In this document: positions 6,056 through 13,587 of the stretch, in pieces
Position numbering within the stretch: the stretch's first letter is position 1
Layout of the letters: each line of letters opens with the position of its first letter
NCBI GenBank assembly: GCA_946537565.1
Contig: CAMNFW010000024.1
Span: forward strand, 1 to 15,151
Source of the DNA: an uncultured Ruminococcus sp.
Lineage (GTDB): Bacteria; Bacillota; Clostridia; Oscillospirales; Ruminococcaceae
Direction of reading: 5' to 3'
Length of the DNA: 15,151 nucleotides
Position numbers and translations under genes: made by a program
Notes under the pieces: generated by a model
Seen by the model: only the letters and a program-made list of their open reading frames with translations
What the model was told of the DNA's origin: nothing
Databases searched by the model: none

Positions 6056-7681
6056 TTAGTTTTCGTTATTCTTAGCAGCTTCTTCTTCAGCAGCCTTGAG
6101 CAGCTCTGCCATATCAAAATTGAAATTAGACTTCTTCTGAGGCTTAGGCTCAGCAGCAATTGGTGGCGGCGGAGGTGTAGGCTTTTTAGGCTGAGGAATT
6201 GAAGGCGAACCGTTATTGAAGCCGGAATTGAACTTAGAGAACGGATCATCTTCATTCTTTACAGGGTTGATCTGCGGCTGAACCTTTGGAGCCACGCCCT
6301 CAACAGGAGTATCATCACCCAGTGATGAACGAGCATCACCCAGAACTACCTGAGCCTCACCGAGTCTCTCAGCAGCCTTATTAGTGAGATCTGTAAGTGA
6401 ATTTGAAAGATCAACGAACTTAGCGCTTACGCCGCTGATCTCGCCGAGCAGCAAGTCACGGAGTGAAGAAGACATTTCCTTGATTTTATTAGCCTGAGCA
6501 TTGGCATCGTTAACGATTTTTTCAGCCTCAGCATCAGCATCTTCCTTAGTTTTAGCAGCCTGAGCGTCAGCCTCCTTGGTAACTTTTTCAGCCTGTTCAT
6601 CGGCTTCCCTGGTAACCTTTTCAGCCTGTTCATTGGCTTCCTTAGTAACCTTTTCAGCCTGTTCGTTAGCCTCCTTGGTGACCTTTTCAGCCAGTTCATT
6701 AGCTTCTTTAGTGACCTTTTCAGCCTGTTCAGCAGCTTCCCTGGTAAGCTTTTCAGCCTCTTCCTTAGCCTGAGCAGCATACTGATTAGCGGTTTCCTGA
6801 GCCTGAGCGAAGAGAGCGCCCATCATTGCAGCAGGATTTGCAGCTGACTCCTTAAGCGAAGCGACCTGATTATTGAGCTTAGCGATCTCCTCATCCTTCT
6901 TAGCCAGTGCTTCCTTATTTCCTTCTGAAAGCTTAGAAATTTCATCATCCTTATCAGCAGCTTCCTTGGTCTTAGCAGTGATCTTATCATTGAGATCAGC
7001 GATTTCGCCCAGTTTAGCCTGGAGCTGAGAATTAAGCTTAGCAATATCCTCCTTAGCCTTAGCAAGCTCAGCGCTGGAAGCAACGTTATTTGCGGCAGGA
7101 GCAGCCGGAGCAGCAGCCCTCTGCTGAGCAGCAGCGGCAGCTTTTTCAGCATCAAGAGCCTTCTGTTCAGCAGCCTTAAGCTTGCCTCTGAGGCTGTCGA
7201 TCTCCTTCTTAGCAGCTTCAAGAGCAGCAGTTACCTGAGCATTAGCAGCAGCGCCGCCATTCTGGGCAGCAGGAGCAGACTGAGCTGATTTGAGCTGAGC
7301 TCTGAGGTTATCTATTTCTTTTCTTGCGGCATTGAGTGCCTCCTGAGTCTGTGCATTGACCTGACCGGCATTAGGCTGAGCAGCAACAGCACCGCCGCCA
7401 GCTTTCATTCTTTCGATCTGAGCCTTCAGCTCATCGTTTTCCTTTTTAGCAGCTCTGAGAGCATTATTGGAAGCGTTGAGCTTTTCCTGCAAATTGTCGA
7501 CCTGATTTCTGAACTTGATAAGCTCCTGAGGGTCAGCAGGACCGGTTTCACGAGCTTTTTTCAGATCATCTTCAAGGTTCTGGATCTTAGAATTAAGCTC
7601 ATCTAAGTACTGAAGGACATCTTCTTTTACGAAGCCCTTCTGCATACCTTTAGTTTCTCGTAATACACTTGGTTCCGCCAT
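6056..7681 (-). CDS. DivIVA-like long coiled-coil protein with hendecad repeats
   Basis: A 541-residue protein. Its N-terminus (about residues 12-45, KGFVKEDVLQYLDELNSKI) resembles the membrane-curvature-binding start of DivIVA/GpsB-like proteins. Coiled-coil segments rich in Ala, Lys and Glu follow, including related blocks near 76-94, 117-135 and 155-174, separated by Ala/Gly/Pro linkers. Residues 309-396 are eight 11-residue repeats of the type AEKVTKEANEQ. After residue 450 the chain is Pro-rich, with PTPPPPPI at about 501-508, ending in an acidic helix. There are no membrane segments. A role at division sites or poles is inferred from the N-terminal similarity and from lying directly after ftsZ. 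It has its own near-consensus promoter and GGAG ribosome binding site; start ATG at 7681. DivIVA of B. subtilis is about 164 residues, so this is much longer. Confidence 0.8.
   Translation of the reverse strand: MAEPSVLRETKGMQKGFVKEDVLQYLDELNSKIQNLEDDLKKARETGPADPQELIKFRNQVDNLQEKLNASNNALRAAKKENDELKAQIERMKAGGGAVAAQPNAGQVNAQTQEALNAARKEIDNLRAQLKSAQSAPAAQNGGAAANAQVTAALEAAKKEIDSLRGKLKAAEQKALDAEKAAAAAQQRAAAPAAPAANNVASSAELAKAKEDIAKLNSQLQAKLGEIADLNDKITAKTKEAADKDDEISKLSEGNKEALAKKDEEIAKLNNQVASLKESAANPAAMMGALFAQAQETANQYAAQAKEEAEKLTREAAEQAEKVTKEANELAEKVTKEANEQAEKVTKEANEQAEKVTREADEQAEKVTKEADAQAAKTKEDADAEAEKIVNDANAQANKIKEMSSSLRDLLLGEISGVSAKFVDLSNSLTDLTNKAAERLGEAQVVLGDARSSLGDDTPVEGVAPKVQPQINPVKNEDDPFSKFNSGFNNGSPSIPQPKKPTPPPPPIAAEPKPQKKSNFNFDMAELLKAAEEEAAKNNEN
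6494..6757 (-). repeat. 33-bp tandem repeats in the DivIVA-like gene, encoding an 11-residue coiled-coil unit
   Basis: Eight consecutive 11-residue units cover residues 309-396 of the DivIVA-like protein. Five central units (320-374, DNA 6560-6724) are nearly identical, AEKVT[KR]EA[ND][EA][QL]; the flanking ones have diverged. An 11-residue period usually gives a nearly straight or slightly right-handed coiled coil instead of the left-handed heptad type. DNA-level similarity suggests recent expansion by slippage or unequal exchange, so copy number may vary among strains. Confidence 0.9.
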
Positions 7682-7749
7682 GATAGCACTCCATTCCCCG
7701 CAAATATTAAATGCGGTATAAAATTAAGGGAAAATTACGCCTTGAAATA

Positions 7750-7778
7750 ATTATACCACATCTGGTAATCTAATTCAA
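7750..7778 (-). promoter_or_regulatory. SigA-type promoter for the DivIVA-like gene
   Basis: On the minus strand, -35 TTGAAT (7778-7773) and -10 TATAAT (7755-7750) are separated by exactly 17 bp, with TG one base before the -10 (extended -10). It lies about 70 nt upstream of the start codon and downstream of the ftsZ terminator. The leader has a small possible hairpin, CCGCA/TGCGG, near 7699-7717. Confidence 0.88.
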
Positions 7779-7795
7779 CCATTAAAATGTAGAAA

Positions 7796-7820
7796 TTTTT
7801 AGTTGATTTTAGTGCATTTT
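7796..7820 (-). promoter_or_regulatory. Phased A-tracts upstream of the DivIVA-like promoter (UP element or bent DNA)
   Basis: Three A-tracts on the minus strand end at 7800, 7810 and 7820, exactly one helical turn apart, within repeats of ACTAAAA type just upstream of the -35. Such phasing gives intrinsic curvature, and A-tracts here often bind the alpha subunit of RNA polymerase. Confidence 0.55.
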
Positions 7821-7865
7821 ACTACATTCGCCCTCTTATCATATATGTTTACTATGCTGTTGTTT

Positions 7866-7901
7866 AAAAAATCACAGCTCCGCATCTTGCAGAGCTGTGA
7901 T
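7866..7901 (-). terminator. Intrinsic terminator after ftsZ
   Basis: Arms 7892-7901 and 7871-7880 form a perfect 10-bp stem (ATCACAGCTC / GAGCTGTGAT) around an 11-nt loop, followed by T-rich sequence on the minus strand. It begins about 15 nt after the ftsZ stop and separates the division cluster from the DivIVA-like unit. Confidence 0.88.
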
Positions 7902-7915
7902 CATCATACATATAA

Positions 7916-9064
7916 TTAGTTGTTGCCGAGCATCTTGAAGATATCATCAAGATCATAATCCTGACTGGACTGCTGCTGAGCCTGCTGAGGCTTGGCAGGA
8001 GCGTTGTTTCCAAGACCAAAACCATCTTCAATGAGAGGATTGTCGATCTGGATAACCTCCTCTTCGCCAGGAGCCGGTTCCTCATTTTCAGCAACAGTAT
8101 CATCAGTGTCAAAGCCAGCAGCGATAACTGTAATAGTCATCTCGTCCTGCATATCCTCCTTGAAAGCAGTACCGAAGATGAACTCAACACCATCGGCAGC
8201 TGTATCTGTGATCATCTTTGTAGCTGTATCCACATCTGTAGAGAGGATATCCTCAGACATAGCAATATTGATAAGCAGACGCTTTGCTCCGGAAATAGAA
8301 GTTTCAAGCAGCGGACTGGAGATAACAGCATTTGCAGCTTCCTTTGCCTTGTCCTTGCCTGAACCGTGACCGATAGCCATATGAGCATAGCCTGCGCCTC
8401 TCATAATTGTTGAAACATCGGCAAAATCCAGATTTATGTATCCTTCCTCAACGATGAGGTCTGAGATACTTCTTACACCTGTCTTAAGAACGTCATCTGA
8501 AAGTGAGAAGGACTGCTTCATTGTAAGGGGCTGCTTGTCATAGCCGTCAAGCAGTCTCTCATTAGGGATAACGATAAGTGAATCTACATACTTTCTAAGC
8601 TCTGCGATACCTCTTTCAGCCTGAGCCATTTTCTGCTCTCTCTCGAAGAGAAACGGCTTTGTTACAACAGCAACAGTAAGGATATCCATTTCCTTAGCGA
8701 TTTTAGCAACAACAGGAGCAGCACCTGTACCTGTTCCGCCGCCCATACCAGCAGTTATGAAGATCATATCAGCACCTTTAAGATGCGCTTCGATCTCATC
8801 TCTGTTTTCTTCAGCTGAACGCTGACCGATCTCAGGCTTATTTCCAGCGCCTCTGCCCTTTGTGAGCTTAGCGCCAATAGGTATTCTTGTAGTAGCCTTG
8901 GACTTATTAAGAGCCTTAGCATCGGTATTGATTGCGATATATTCTATATTTCCGACACCGGAATCGACCATACAGTTAACAGCGTTTCCGCCGCCGCCGC
9001 CGACACCGATGACCTTTATGTTAACATCGGGTTCCATGGTTTCCTCGTAATTAAAATCAGACAT
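7916..9064 (-). CDS. ftsZ: Cell division protein FtsZ
   Basis: The bacterial tubulin homologue that polymerises with GTP into the Z-ring at midcell and directs septal wall synthesis. The 382-residue chain has the glycine-rich [11 protein letters not shown] (20-30), the tubulin signature [12 protein letters not shown] (106-117) and the T7 loop NLDFADV (211-217), whose D213 and D216 correspond to the catalytic aspartates. The globular core ends near residue 316, followed by an acidic/Gln-rich linker and a C-terminal peptide ([14 protein letters not shown]) that should bind membrane tethers such as SepF or FtsA. AGGAGG lies nine bases before the ATG. It has its own strong promoter and terminator, so it can be expressed apart from ftsQ. 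No ftsA lies directly upstream, unlike in B. subtilis. Confidence 0.98.
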   Translation of the reverse strand: MSDFNYEETMEPDVNIKVIGVGGGGGNAVNCMVDSGVGNIEYIAINTDAKALNKSKATTRIPIGAKLTKGRGAGNKPEIGQRSAEENRDEIEAHLKGADMIFITAGMGGGTGTGAAPVVAKIAKEMDILTVAVVTKPFLFEREQKMAQAERGIAELRKYVDSLIVIPNERLLDGYDKQPLTMKQSFSLSDDVLKTGVRSISDLIVEEGYINLDFADVSTIMRGAGYAHMAIGHGSGKDKAKEAANAVISSPLLETSISGAKRLLINIAMSEDILSTDVDTATKMITDTAADGVEFIFGTAFKEDMQDEMTITVIAAGFDTDDTVAENEEPAPGEEEVIQIDNPLIEDGFGLGNNAPAKPQQAQQQSSQDYDLDDIFKMLGNN

Positions 9065-9149
9065 TTAGAAACTCCTCCTACTTTGATTTATCCTGTGTGA
9101 TCCTCGAAAAAAAAGAAGAAATAAAAATAAAGCTATAAATACAATTATT

Positions 9150-9178
9150 ATTATATCAAATATTTCTGTTTTTTTCAA
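9150..9178 (-). promoter_or_regulatory. SigA-type promoter for ftsZ
   Basis: Minus-strand -35 TTGAAA (9178-9173) and -10 TATAAT (9155-9150) are 17 bp apart, with TG one base before the -10. A/T tracts lie just upstream (about 9183-9202) and could act as an UP element. The transcript would have a U-rich leader of about 80 nt before the AGGAGG of ftsZ. Confidence 0.9.
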
Positions 9179-9253
9179 GTCTCAAAAAAATATTTTTGAA
9201 AATCTGCAATTCAGACAATTCCGGAAATATTATTCAACAGTTATTGTGCAGTT

Positions 9254-10474
9254 TCACCACTGAGAATCATCGTATCCACCGTTATTCCAGTCTCCGCTGT
9301 CCCAGCTGCCATTGTCATTCCAACCGCCGCTGTTATCGTCCCAGTTTGCGCCGCCATTGTCCCAGGAGTTTCCAAAGTCCCAGTTTTCGCTGCCATTGTC
9401 CCAGGAGCTTCCGGAGTCCCAGTTTCCGCTGCCATCGTCCCAGGAGCTTCCGGAGTCCAAGCTTTCACCGTTATCCTCTGTATTTCCGCTGTCCCAGGTA
9501 TTGCCTCCGTCCCAGGTATTTCCATTGTCATCGCCGCTCCAGCCGCTGTTTTGATCTGTTGCTGCCTCTGTAGTATTCTGAACAGCAGTAGTAGTTGTCT
9601 CATTTTCAGTGTTAAGGGCACTTTCAGCGCTGTCGATCGGCTTTGTAGTTGTACCTGCCGAAGTAGTTAAAGCAGGGGTTGTTTCGGCGGGCTCACCGTT
9701 TGTACGGAAGCTGCACTGGTTTGAACCGATCATGGTAAGATAACCTTTCTTGCCCTTTACCACATCGTCTTCCATTACACTTTTTGCCAGATCCAGCTTA
9801 TACTCAACATCATTGTTGTTGCCCATTTTGAATATCATACCGTTTCTGTAGGTAACGACAATATTATATATATCAGTCAGATCAATCGAAGCAATATCGG
9901 CACCGCTGTCCTTCTGGAAACGGTTCACAAGCTGCTCGAAGGCTGCCATACTGTCTTTGCTTTCAGTTTCAAGCATACTTCCCGGACTCATTTCCTTTGG
10001 CACAAAGCCATAGATTATCGGCAGATCATCAGTGTAGAAATCATTGTCCGAGAGGATCTTTCCCTTTCCGCTGACAAGAAGCACTCCGCCTTCATATTGT
10101 ACATTGAATGCCGGTATACAGCGTGAAACATTAATTCTCAGGGTCGAAGGGAAATCCCTGTCAATATTCACTGTCTCAACATACAGCAGCTTGTCCATTA
10201 TTGCCTTCTTAGCCTTTTCTGTGTCAAGTCTCAGAAGATTATCCCCTGCCCGTATTCCGGAAGCTTCCACTATCTCCATATATGTGTACTTCTCAGACTC
10301 ACCGGAAATAACGATCTCGTCAATATTGAACAAAAAAGTCATACACAGCGTCACACCGAAAGTCAGCACCAGCAGAACAACAACAAAGGTATATATGCTC
10401 ATCAGACGTTTTCGTCTTCGCATTCGCTTGCCGCTGTTCTGCCGCTCTATATTGGTTTTTTCTACATCGTTCAT
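9254..10474 (-). CDS. ftsQ: Division protein FtsQ/DivIB with long Thr- and Trp-rich C-terminal tail
   Basis: FtsQ/DivIB is a bitopic divisome scaffold that joins FtsL and FtsB/DivIC outside the membrane. The 406-residue chain has a basic cytoplasmic segment (1-24), one transmembrane helix (about 25-49), a POTRA domain starting INIDEIVISG-like at about residue 50 and a beta domain to about residue 255. Beyond this lies an unusual 145-residue tail: Thr-rich 261-306, then 309-406 made almost only of Trp, Asp, Gly, Asn, Ser and Glu, with 13 tryptophans. The family normally ends soon after the beta domain. The topology puts the tail outside the cell. Start ATG at 10474 has GGAGG ten bases upstream; murA ends 28 nt before. 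Membership in FtsQ rests on architecture and its place between murA and ftsZ. Confidence 0.88.
   Translation of the reverse strand: MNDVEKTNIERQNSGKRMRRRKRLMSIYTFVVVLLVLTFGVTLCMTFLFNIDEIVISGESEKYTYMEIVEASGIRAGDNLLRLDTEKAKKAIMDKLLYVETVNIDRDFPSTLRINVSRCIPAFNVQYEGGVLLVSGKGKILSDNDFYTDDLPIIYGFVPKEMSPGSMLETESKDSMAAFEQLVNRFQKDSGADIASIDLTDIYNIVVTYRNGMIFKMGNNNDVEYKLDLAKSVMEDDVVKGKKGYLTMIGSNQCSFRTNGEPAETTPALTTSAGTTTKPIDSAESALNTENETTTTAVQNTTEAATDQNSGWSGDDNGNTWDGGNTWDSGNTEDNGESLDSGSSWDDGSGNWDSGSSWDNGSENWDFGNSWDNGGANWDDNSGGWNDNGSWDSGDWNNGGYDDSQW
9335..9451 (-). repeat. 39-bp tandem repeats encoding 13-residue Trp-rich units in FtsQ
   Basis: Three full 13-residue units cover residues 342-380 of FtsQ: GSSWDDGSGNWDS, GSSWDNGSENWDF and GNSWDNGGANWDD. 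Looser W-D-G units lie on both sides (residues 309-341 and 381-406). Tryptophans alternate at 7- and 6-residue spacing. DNA identity between units is high, so copy number may change by slippage. Confidence 0.9.
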
Positions 10475-10502
10475 ATTTTATGATCCTCCGAACAGCTGCT
10501 TA

Positions 10503-11759
10503 TTATACCCTTTGGATATTTCCGCCCAGGGTTCTTACAGCCTCTTCAAATTTCTCATATCCTCGGTCGATATGAGAAATATTGCTTATCACCGAAACTC
10601 CCTCCGCTGAAAGTGCAGCCGCTGCCATTGCAGCACCGCCTCTCAGGTCAGTTGCCTCTGCCTCAGCTCCGTGAAGGGTTTTAACTCCCCTCACCACAGC
10701 TACTTTTCCGAGTATTTCAATGTCTGCCCCCATTTTCACCAGAGCCGCCGTATGTCTGTAGCGGCAATCGAAGATATTTTCCTCGAAAACACTGGTTCCG
10801 TCAGCAGTAACAAGTGCTGCCATGAGTACAGCCTGTGCATCAGTCGGAAAACCGGGATGAGGCATGGTCCTTATCCTGTCACGGACTGCCTTCAGCCGTC
10901 TTCCGCTTCTGAGATATATAGTATCCGGTGCAGCATAAATACCGCAGCCGGTCTGCTCAAGAACCGATAAAAACGGCTCCATTTCAGCAGTACAAGTATT
11001 CTTAAGTATGATCTCTCCACCGGCAGCAGCGGTCATGGAGAGATATGTTGCTCCGGCGATCCTGTCAGGCATGACTGTATACTCGCAGCCATGAAGCTTT
11101 TCCCTGCCCTGTATAATGATGCTTCCGCAGCCATCGCCATGTATCTCAGCTCCGCAGCTGCGAAGAAATCCGCACAGATCGCAGATCTCAGGTTCACGGG
11201 CAGCATTGTTTATGATCGTTTCGCCCTCCGCTGTTACTGCACAGAGAATAATATTCTCCGTGGCTCCCACAGACGGAAACGGCAGAGTGATCCTTGTGCC
11301 CTTAGCTCTTCCGCCTCTTAGACGGCAATTTATCCTTCCGCCCTCATCACTCACCTCTGCCCCAAGCTTCTTAAGAGCATTGATGTGCATATCTATAGGA
11401 CGGGGACCCAGCTCACAGCCTCCAGGTATGCTGACTGTACATTCTCCAAGCCTTCCCAGCATTGCACCCATGAACATTATGGAAGAACGCATCTCTCTCA
11501 TAAGAGATTCAGGTATCTCTGTGCCGGATATGCCCTCCGAATTGATCACAACTGTATCTGAAACGCTGCATTTGCAGCCAAGCACATTAAGTATCCTTGA
11601 CGCTGAATATACATCAGTGAGCTTCGGACAGTTCTTAAGAACACTCTCACCCTGAGCCAGCATTGCAGCTGCCATTATTGGAAGAGAACTGTTTTTGCTG
11701 CCCTGGAGCTTAAGCTCACCGCTGAGACGTTTGCCGCCTTCTATGATAAATTTCTGCAT
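10503..11759 (-). CDS. murA: UDP-N-acetylglucosamine 1-carboxyvinyltransferase MurA
   Basis: Transfers enolpyruvate from phosphoenolpyruvate to UDP-GlcNAc, the first committed step of peptidoglycan precursor synthesis in the cytoplasm. The 418-residue length is normal. Key residues are in place: K22 in QGSKNSSLP, the catalytic C115 in IPGGCELGPRPIDMH, R120, and the FPTDAQA motif of the domain closing on UDP-GlcNAc. C115 rather than Asp predicts fosfomycin sensitivity on family grounds. ATG at 11759 is preceded by GAGGTGG. murG lies 120 nt upstream and ftsQ 28 nt downstream. Its position in the mur/fts cluster fits the clostridial arrangement; a second murA elsewhere cannot be excluded. Confidence 0.97.
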   Translation of the reverse strand: MQKFIIEGGKRLSGELKLQGSKNSSLPIMAAAMLAQGESVLKNCPKLTDVYSASRILNVLGCKCSVSDTVVINSEGISGTEIPESLMREMRSSIMFMGAMLGRLGECTVSIPGGCELGPRPIDMHINALKKLGAEVSDEGGRINCRLRGGRAKGTRITLPFPSVGATENIILCAVTAEGETIINNAAREPEICDLCGFLRSCGAEIHGDGCGSIIIQGREKLHGCEYTVMPDRIAGATYLSMTAAAGGEIILKNTCTAEMEPFLSVLEQTGCGIYAAPDTIYLRSGRRLKAVRDRIRTMPHPGFPTDAQAVLMAALVTADGTSVFEENIFDCRYRHTAALVKMGADIEILGKVAVVRGVKTLHGAEAEATDLRGGAAMAAAALSAEGVSVISNISHIDRGYEKFEEAVRTLGGNIQRV

Positions 11760-11879
11760 TTTGCCACCTCACAGCTTTTTGTGTATACTATGCTGTTAAG
11801 GTGAAAAGAGTTACTGTTAAAAACTTAATAAGAAAAAATCTGCAATTGCCATAGCTGCGGATGAGCCGGTAAATACTAT
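11760..11879. other. murG-murA spacer carrying two motifs shared with other spacers
   Basis: This 120-nt spacer contains no gene and no convincing promoter. It holds TACTATGCTGTT at 11786-11797, identical to 7850-7861 in the ftsZ/DivIVA spacer, and AAAATCTGCAATT at 11835-11847, identical to 9199-9211 in the ftsQ/ftsZ spacer, all in the same orientation. On the minus strand the second motif runs into a short T-run, which could weakly terminate transcription after murG, but no good stem precedes it. Confidence 0.5.
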
Positions 11880-13019
11880 TTACTTTTGATTTGCCTTTGC
11901 AATCAGCTTATCGATCACAGCGAGTATTCTCTCGTTGGTATCGCTCAGGTGAAGATCAGCTGCGCTCTTTGACATAACAGCTACCTTATCCGGCGATTTA
12001 TAAAGCATTTCAATCTCATTGATTATCTTCTGATTTGTAACGTCCTTCTGTTCAATAACTACAGCTGCTCCGGCATTTCCAAGAACCATAGCATTATGAT
12101 ACTGATGATTTCCTGCAACTATAGGTGAAGGGATAAGTATTGAAGCCTTGCCTGCCGCTTCCAGCTCAGCAAGGGTCGAAGCTCCGCTGCGGCATATAAC
12201 AAGATCTGCTGCCGCAAGACATACGTTCATATCATTTATGTATTCAGTTATTCTCAATCTGTCACTTTTCAGCGGTATTCCGGCTGCTTTCATTGCCTGT
12301 GGGAATGTATCCTTTCCCATTCCGCCATAGCCGTGGATATGATTTATATTGAGCTTTTTCTTTGTGTGCCACTTTATAGCTTCCGTCATTGTATCGTTGA
12401 TGCAGCCTGCTCCAAGACTTCCTCCAAAGGAAAGAATAGTGAAGTCATCATTGAAGCCAAGTTTTTTTCTCGCCTCCGTCTTGCTCATGGTAAGGCTGAT
12501 ATTGCTTCTTACCGGCAGACCTGTAACACTGTACTCAAACTTGCTCTTATCCATAAAATCAAGAGCTTCCTTAACGGTAAGCATTACATAGTCAACTTCC
12601 TTTGAAAGCAGCTTGTTTGTCACACCAGGATAAGCATTCTGCTCATGAATAGCTGTAGGAATGCCCATTCTTGCAGCCTTTCTGATGACAGGACCAGCTG
12701 CATATCCGCCGGTTCCAATAGCAATATCAGGCTTAAAATCGTTTATGATCTCCTTTGCCCGTTTTCCGGAGGCTGCAAGGTAAGCAACCGCCTTGAAGTT
12801 CCTGCCGATATTTTCAAGAGATATCTTTCTCTGAAAACCAGCGACCTTTATCGTCTCCAGCTTATATCCAGCCTGTGGAACAAGCTTTGCTTCCATGCCT
12901 TTGGGTGTTCCTGCGAAGAGAAACTCAGCATCGGGATATTTTGATTTGATTATATCTGCAATGGCAAGACCGGGGTTTATATGTCCGCCGGTTCCGCCGC
13001 AGGCAATTAGAACTCTCAT
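11880..13019 (-). CDS. murG: UDP-GlcNAc:undecaprenyl-PP-MurNAc-pentapeptide GlcNAc transferase MurG
   Basis: Converts lipid I to lipid II at the inner face of the membrane. The 379-residue chain has the GT28 N-terminal glycine loop CGGTGGHINPG (7-17), HEQNAYPG in the N-terminal domain, the second glycine loop SFGGSLGA, and the UDP-GlcNAc binding block CRSGASTLAELEAAGK followed by GNHQYHNA. These cover both Rossmann domains and length is typical. GGAG lies about eight bases before the ATG at 13019. It follows the small two-TM gene by 11 nt and so is probably co-transcribed with ftsW, the polymerase that uses its product once flipped across the membrane. Confidence 0.97.
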   Translation of the reverse strand: MRVLIACGGTGGHINPGLAIADIIKSKYPDAEFLFAGTPKGMEAKLVPQAGYKLETIKVAGFQRKISLENIGRNFKAVAYLAASGKRAKEIINDFKPDIAIGTGGYAAGPVIRKAARMGIPTAIHEQNAYPGVTNKLLSKEVDYVMLTVKEALDFMDKSKFEYSVTGLPVRSNISLTMSKTEARKKLGFNDDFTILSFGGSLGAGCINDTMTEAIKWHTKKKLNINHIHGYGGMGKDTFPQAMKAAGIPLKSDRLRITEYINDMNVCLAAADLVICRSGASTLAELEAAGKASILIPSPIVAGNHQYHNAMVLGNAGAAVVIEQKDVTNQKIINEIEMLYKSPDKVAVMSKSAADLHLSDTNERILAVIDKLIAKANQK

Positions 13020-13030
13020 ATAAAATCTCC

Positions 13031-13564
13031 TTAATAGTTATGACGATCAACTCTTGCGTCCAGATCAGACACATTTTTTCCGGCATAGTAAAATGCCGCA
13101 AAGGGTGCAATGAAAAGTGATAGCCCCACAACAAACCAGAATATGATATTTATAATATCATTATTCCTCTTTATCATGAAATCACCGGGAGAATCCGGGT
13201 CAAGGCATATAGTCAGCTTATCCCCTTCATTTATTCTTTTATGCGTATAACGTCTTTCAGAATACATTCTTCCGCCATAGGAATAAACAATATCGAAGCT
13301 GTAAGTAGTATTGCTGCCGTCCCCGTCTACCTCGGTCTTTTTTTCCACATTTCTGCATTCAGCACTGACCTCTGCGGTACAGTTCTTGTTCAGATATTTA
13401 TATCTGGAGGCTTTTTGAACACTGTTCCTTATAGAGAAGGCTGAGAGACAGAACGGTATTATTATCAGAAAGACCAGCCACAGCAGCACACCCTTGACAC
13501 CGCCGTTAAGATAGGGCTGTTTCATTCCAGTCCATATATAAAAAAGCATTTTCTTAAAAAACAT
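13031..13564 (-). CDS. Two-TM protein resembling DUF3592, between ftsW and murG
   Basis: A 177-residue protein with membrane helices near 24-44 and 137-160. Between them is an approximately 90-residue domain predicted outside the cell, with a pattern I associate with DUF3592-like proteins: TAEVSAECRNVE, then YSFDIVYSYGGRMYSE, then INEGDKLTICLDPDSPGDF. It has three cysteines in the domain region (C62, C70, C120). It lies 23 nt after ftsW and 11 nt before murG, so it is surely co-transcribed with them, yet it is not part of the standard cluster. A link to septal wall synthesis is only inferred from position. Start ATG at 13564 has GGAAGTG upstream. Confidence 0.8.
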   Translation of the reverse strand: MFFKKMLFYIWTGMKQPYLNGGVKGVLLWLVFLIIIPFCLSAFSIRNSVQKASRYKYLNKNCTAEVSAECRNVEKKTEVDGDGSNTTYSFDIVYSYGGRMYSERRYTHKRINEGDKLTICLDPDSPGDFMIKRNNDIINIIFWFVVGLSLFIAPFAAFYYAGKNVSDLDARVDRHNY

Positions 13565-13587
13565 AATTTTTCACTTCCCGAAACATA

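Noticed and set aside
6576..6773. Plus-strand frame with LVTFSACS repeats opposite the DivIVA-like gene
   Set aside because: It is the antisense reading of the 33-bp repeat; the minus-strand coiled coil explains the periodicity.
9183..9202. AT-only inverted repeat TCAAAAA/TTTTTGA after ftsQ as a terminator
   Set aside because: The stem has almost no GC and lies directly at the ftsZ promoter, so it reads better as an UP-type A/T tract.
9196..9573. Plus-strand Arg/Ser/Pro-rich and Ser/Gln-rich frames opposite the FtsQ tail
   Set aside because: They are shadows of the tandem repeat on the opposite strand and have no promoter or ribosome binding site.
11760..11820. Possible SigA promoter for murA (TAGTAT or TATACA near 11780-11790)
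   Set aside because: No acceptable -35 lies at 16-18 bp spacing; read-through from murG is more likely.
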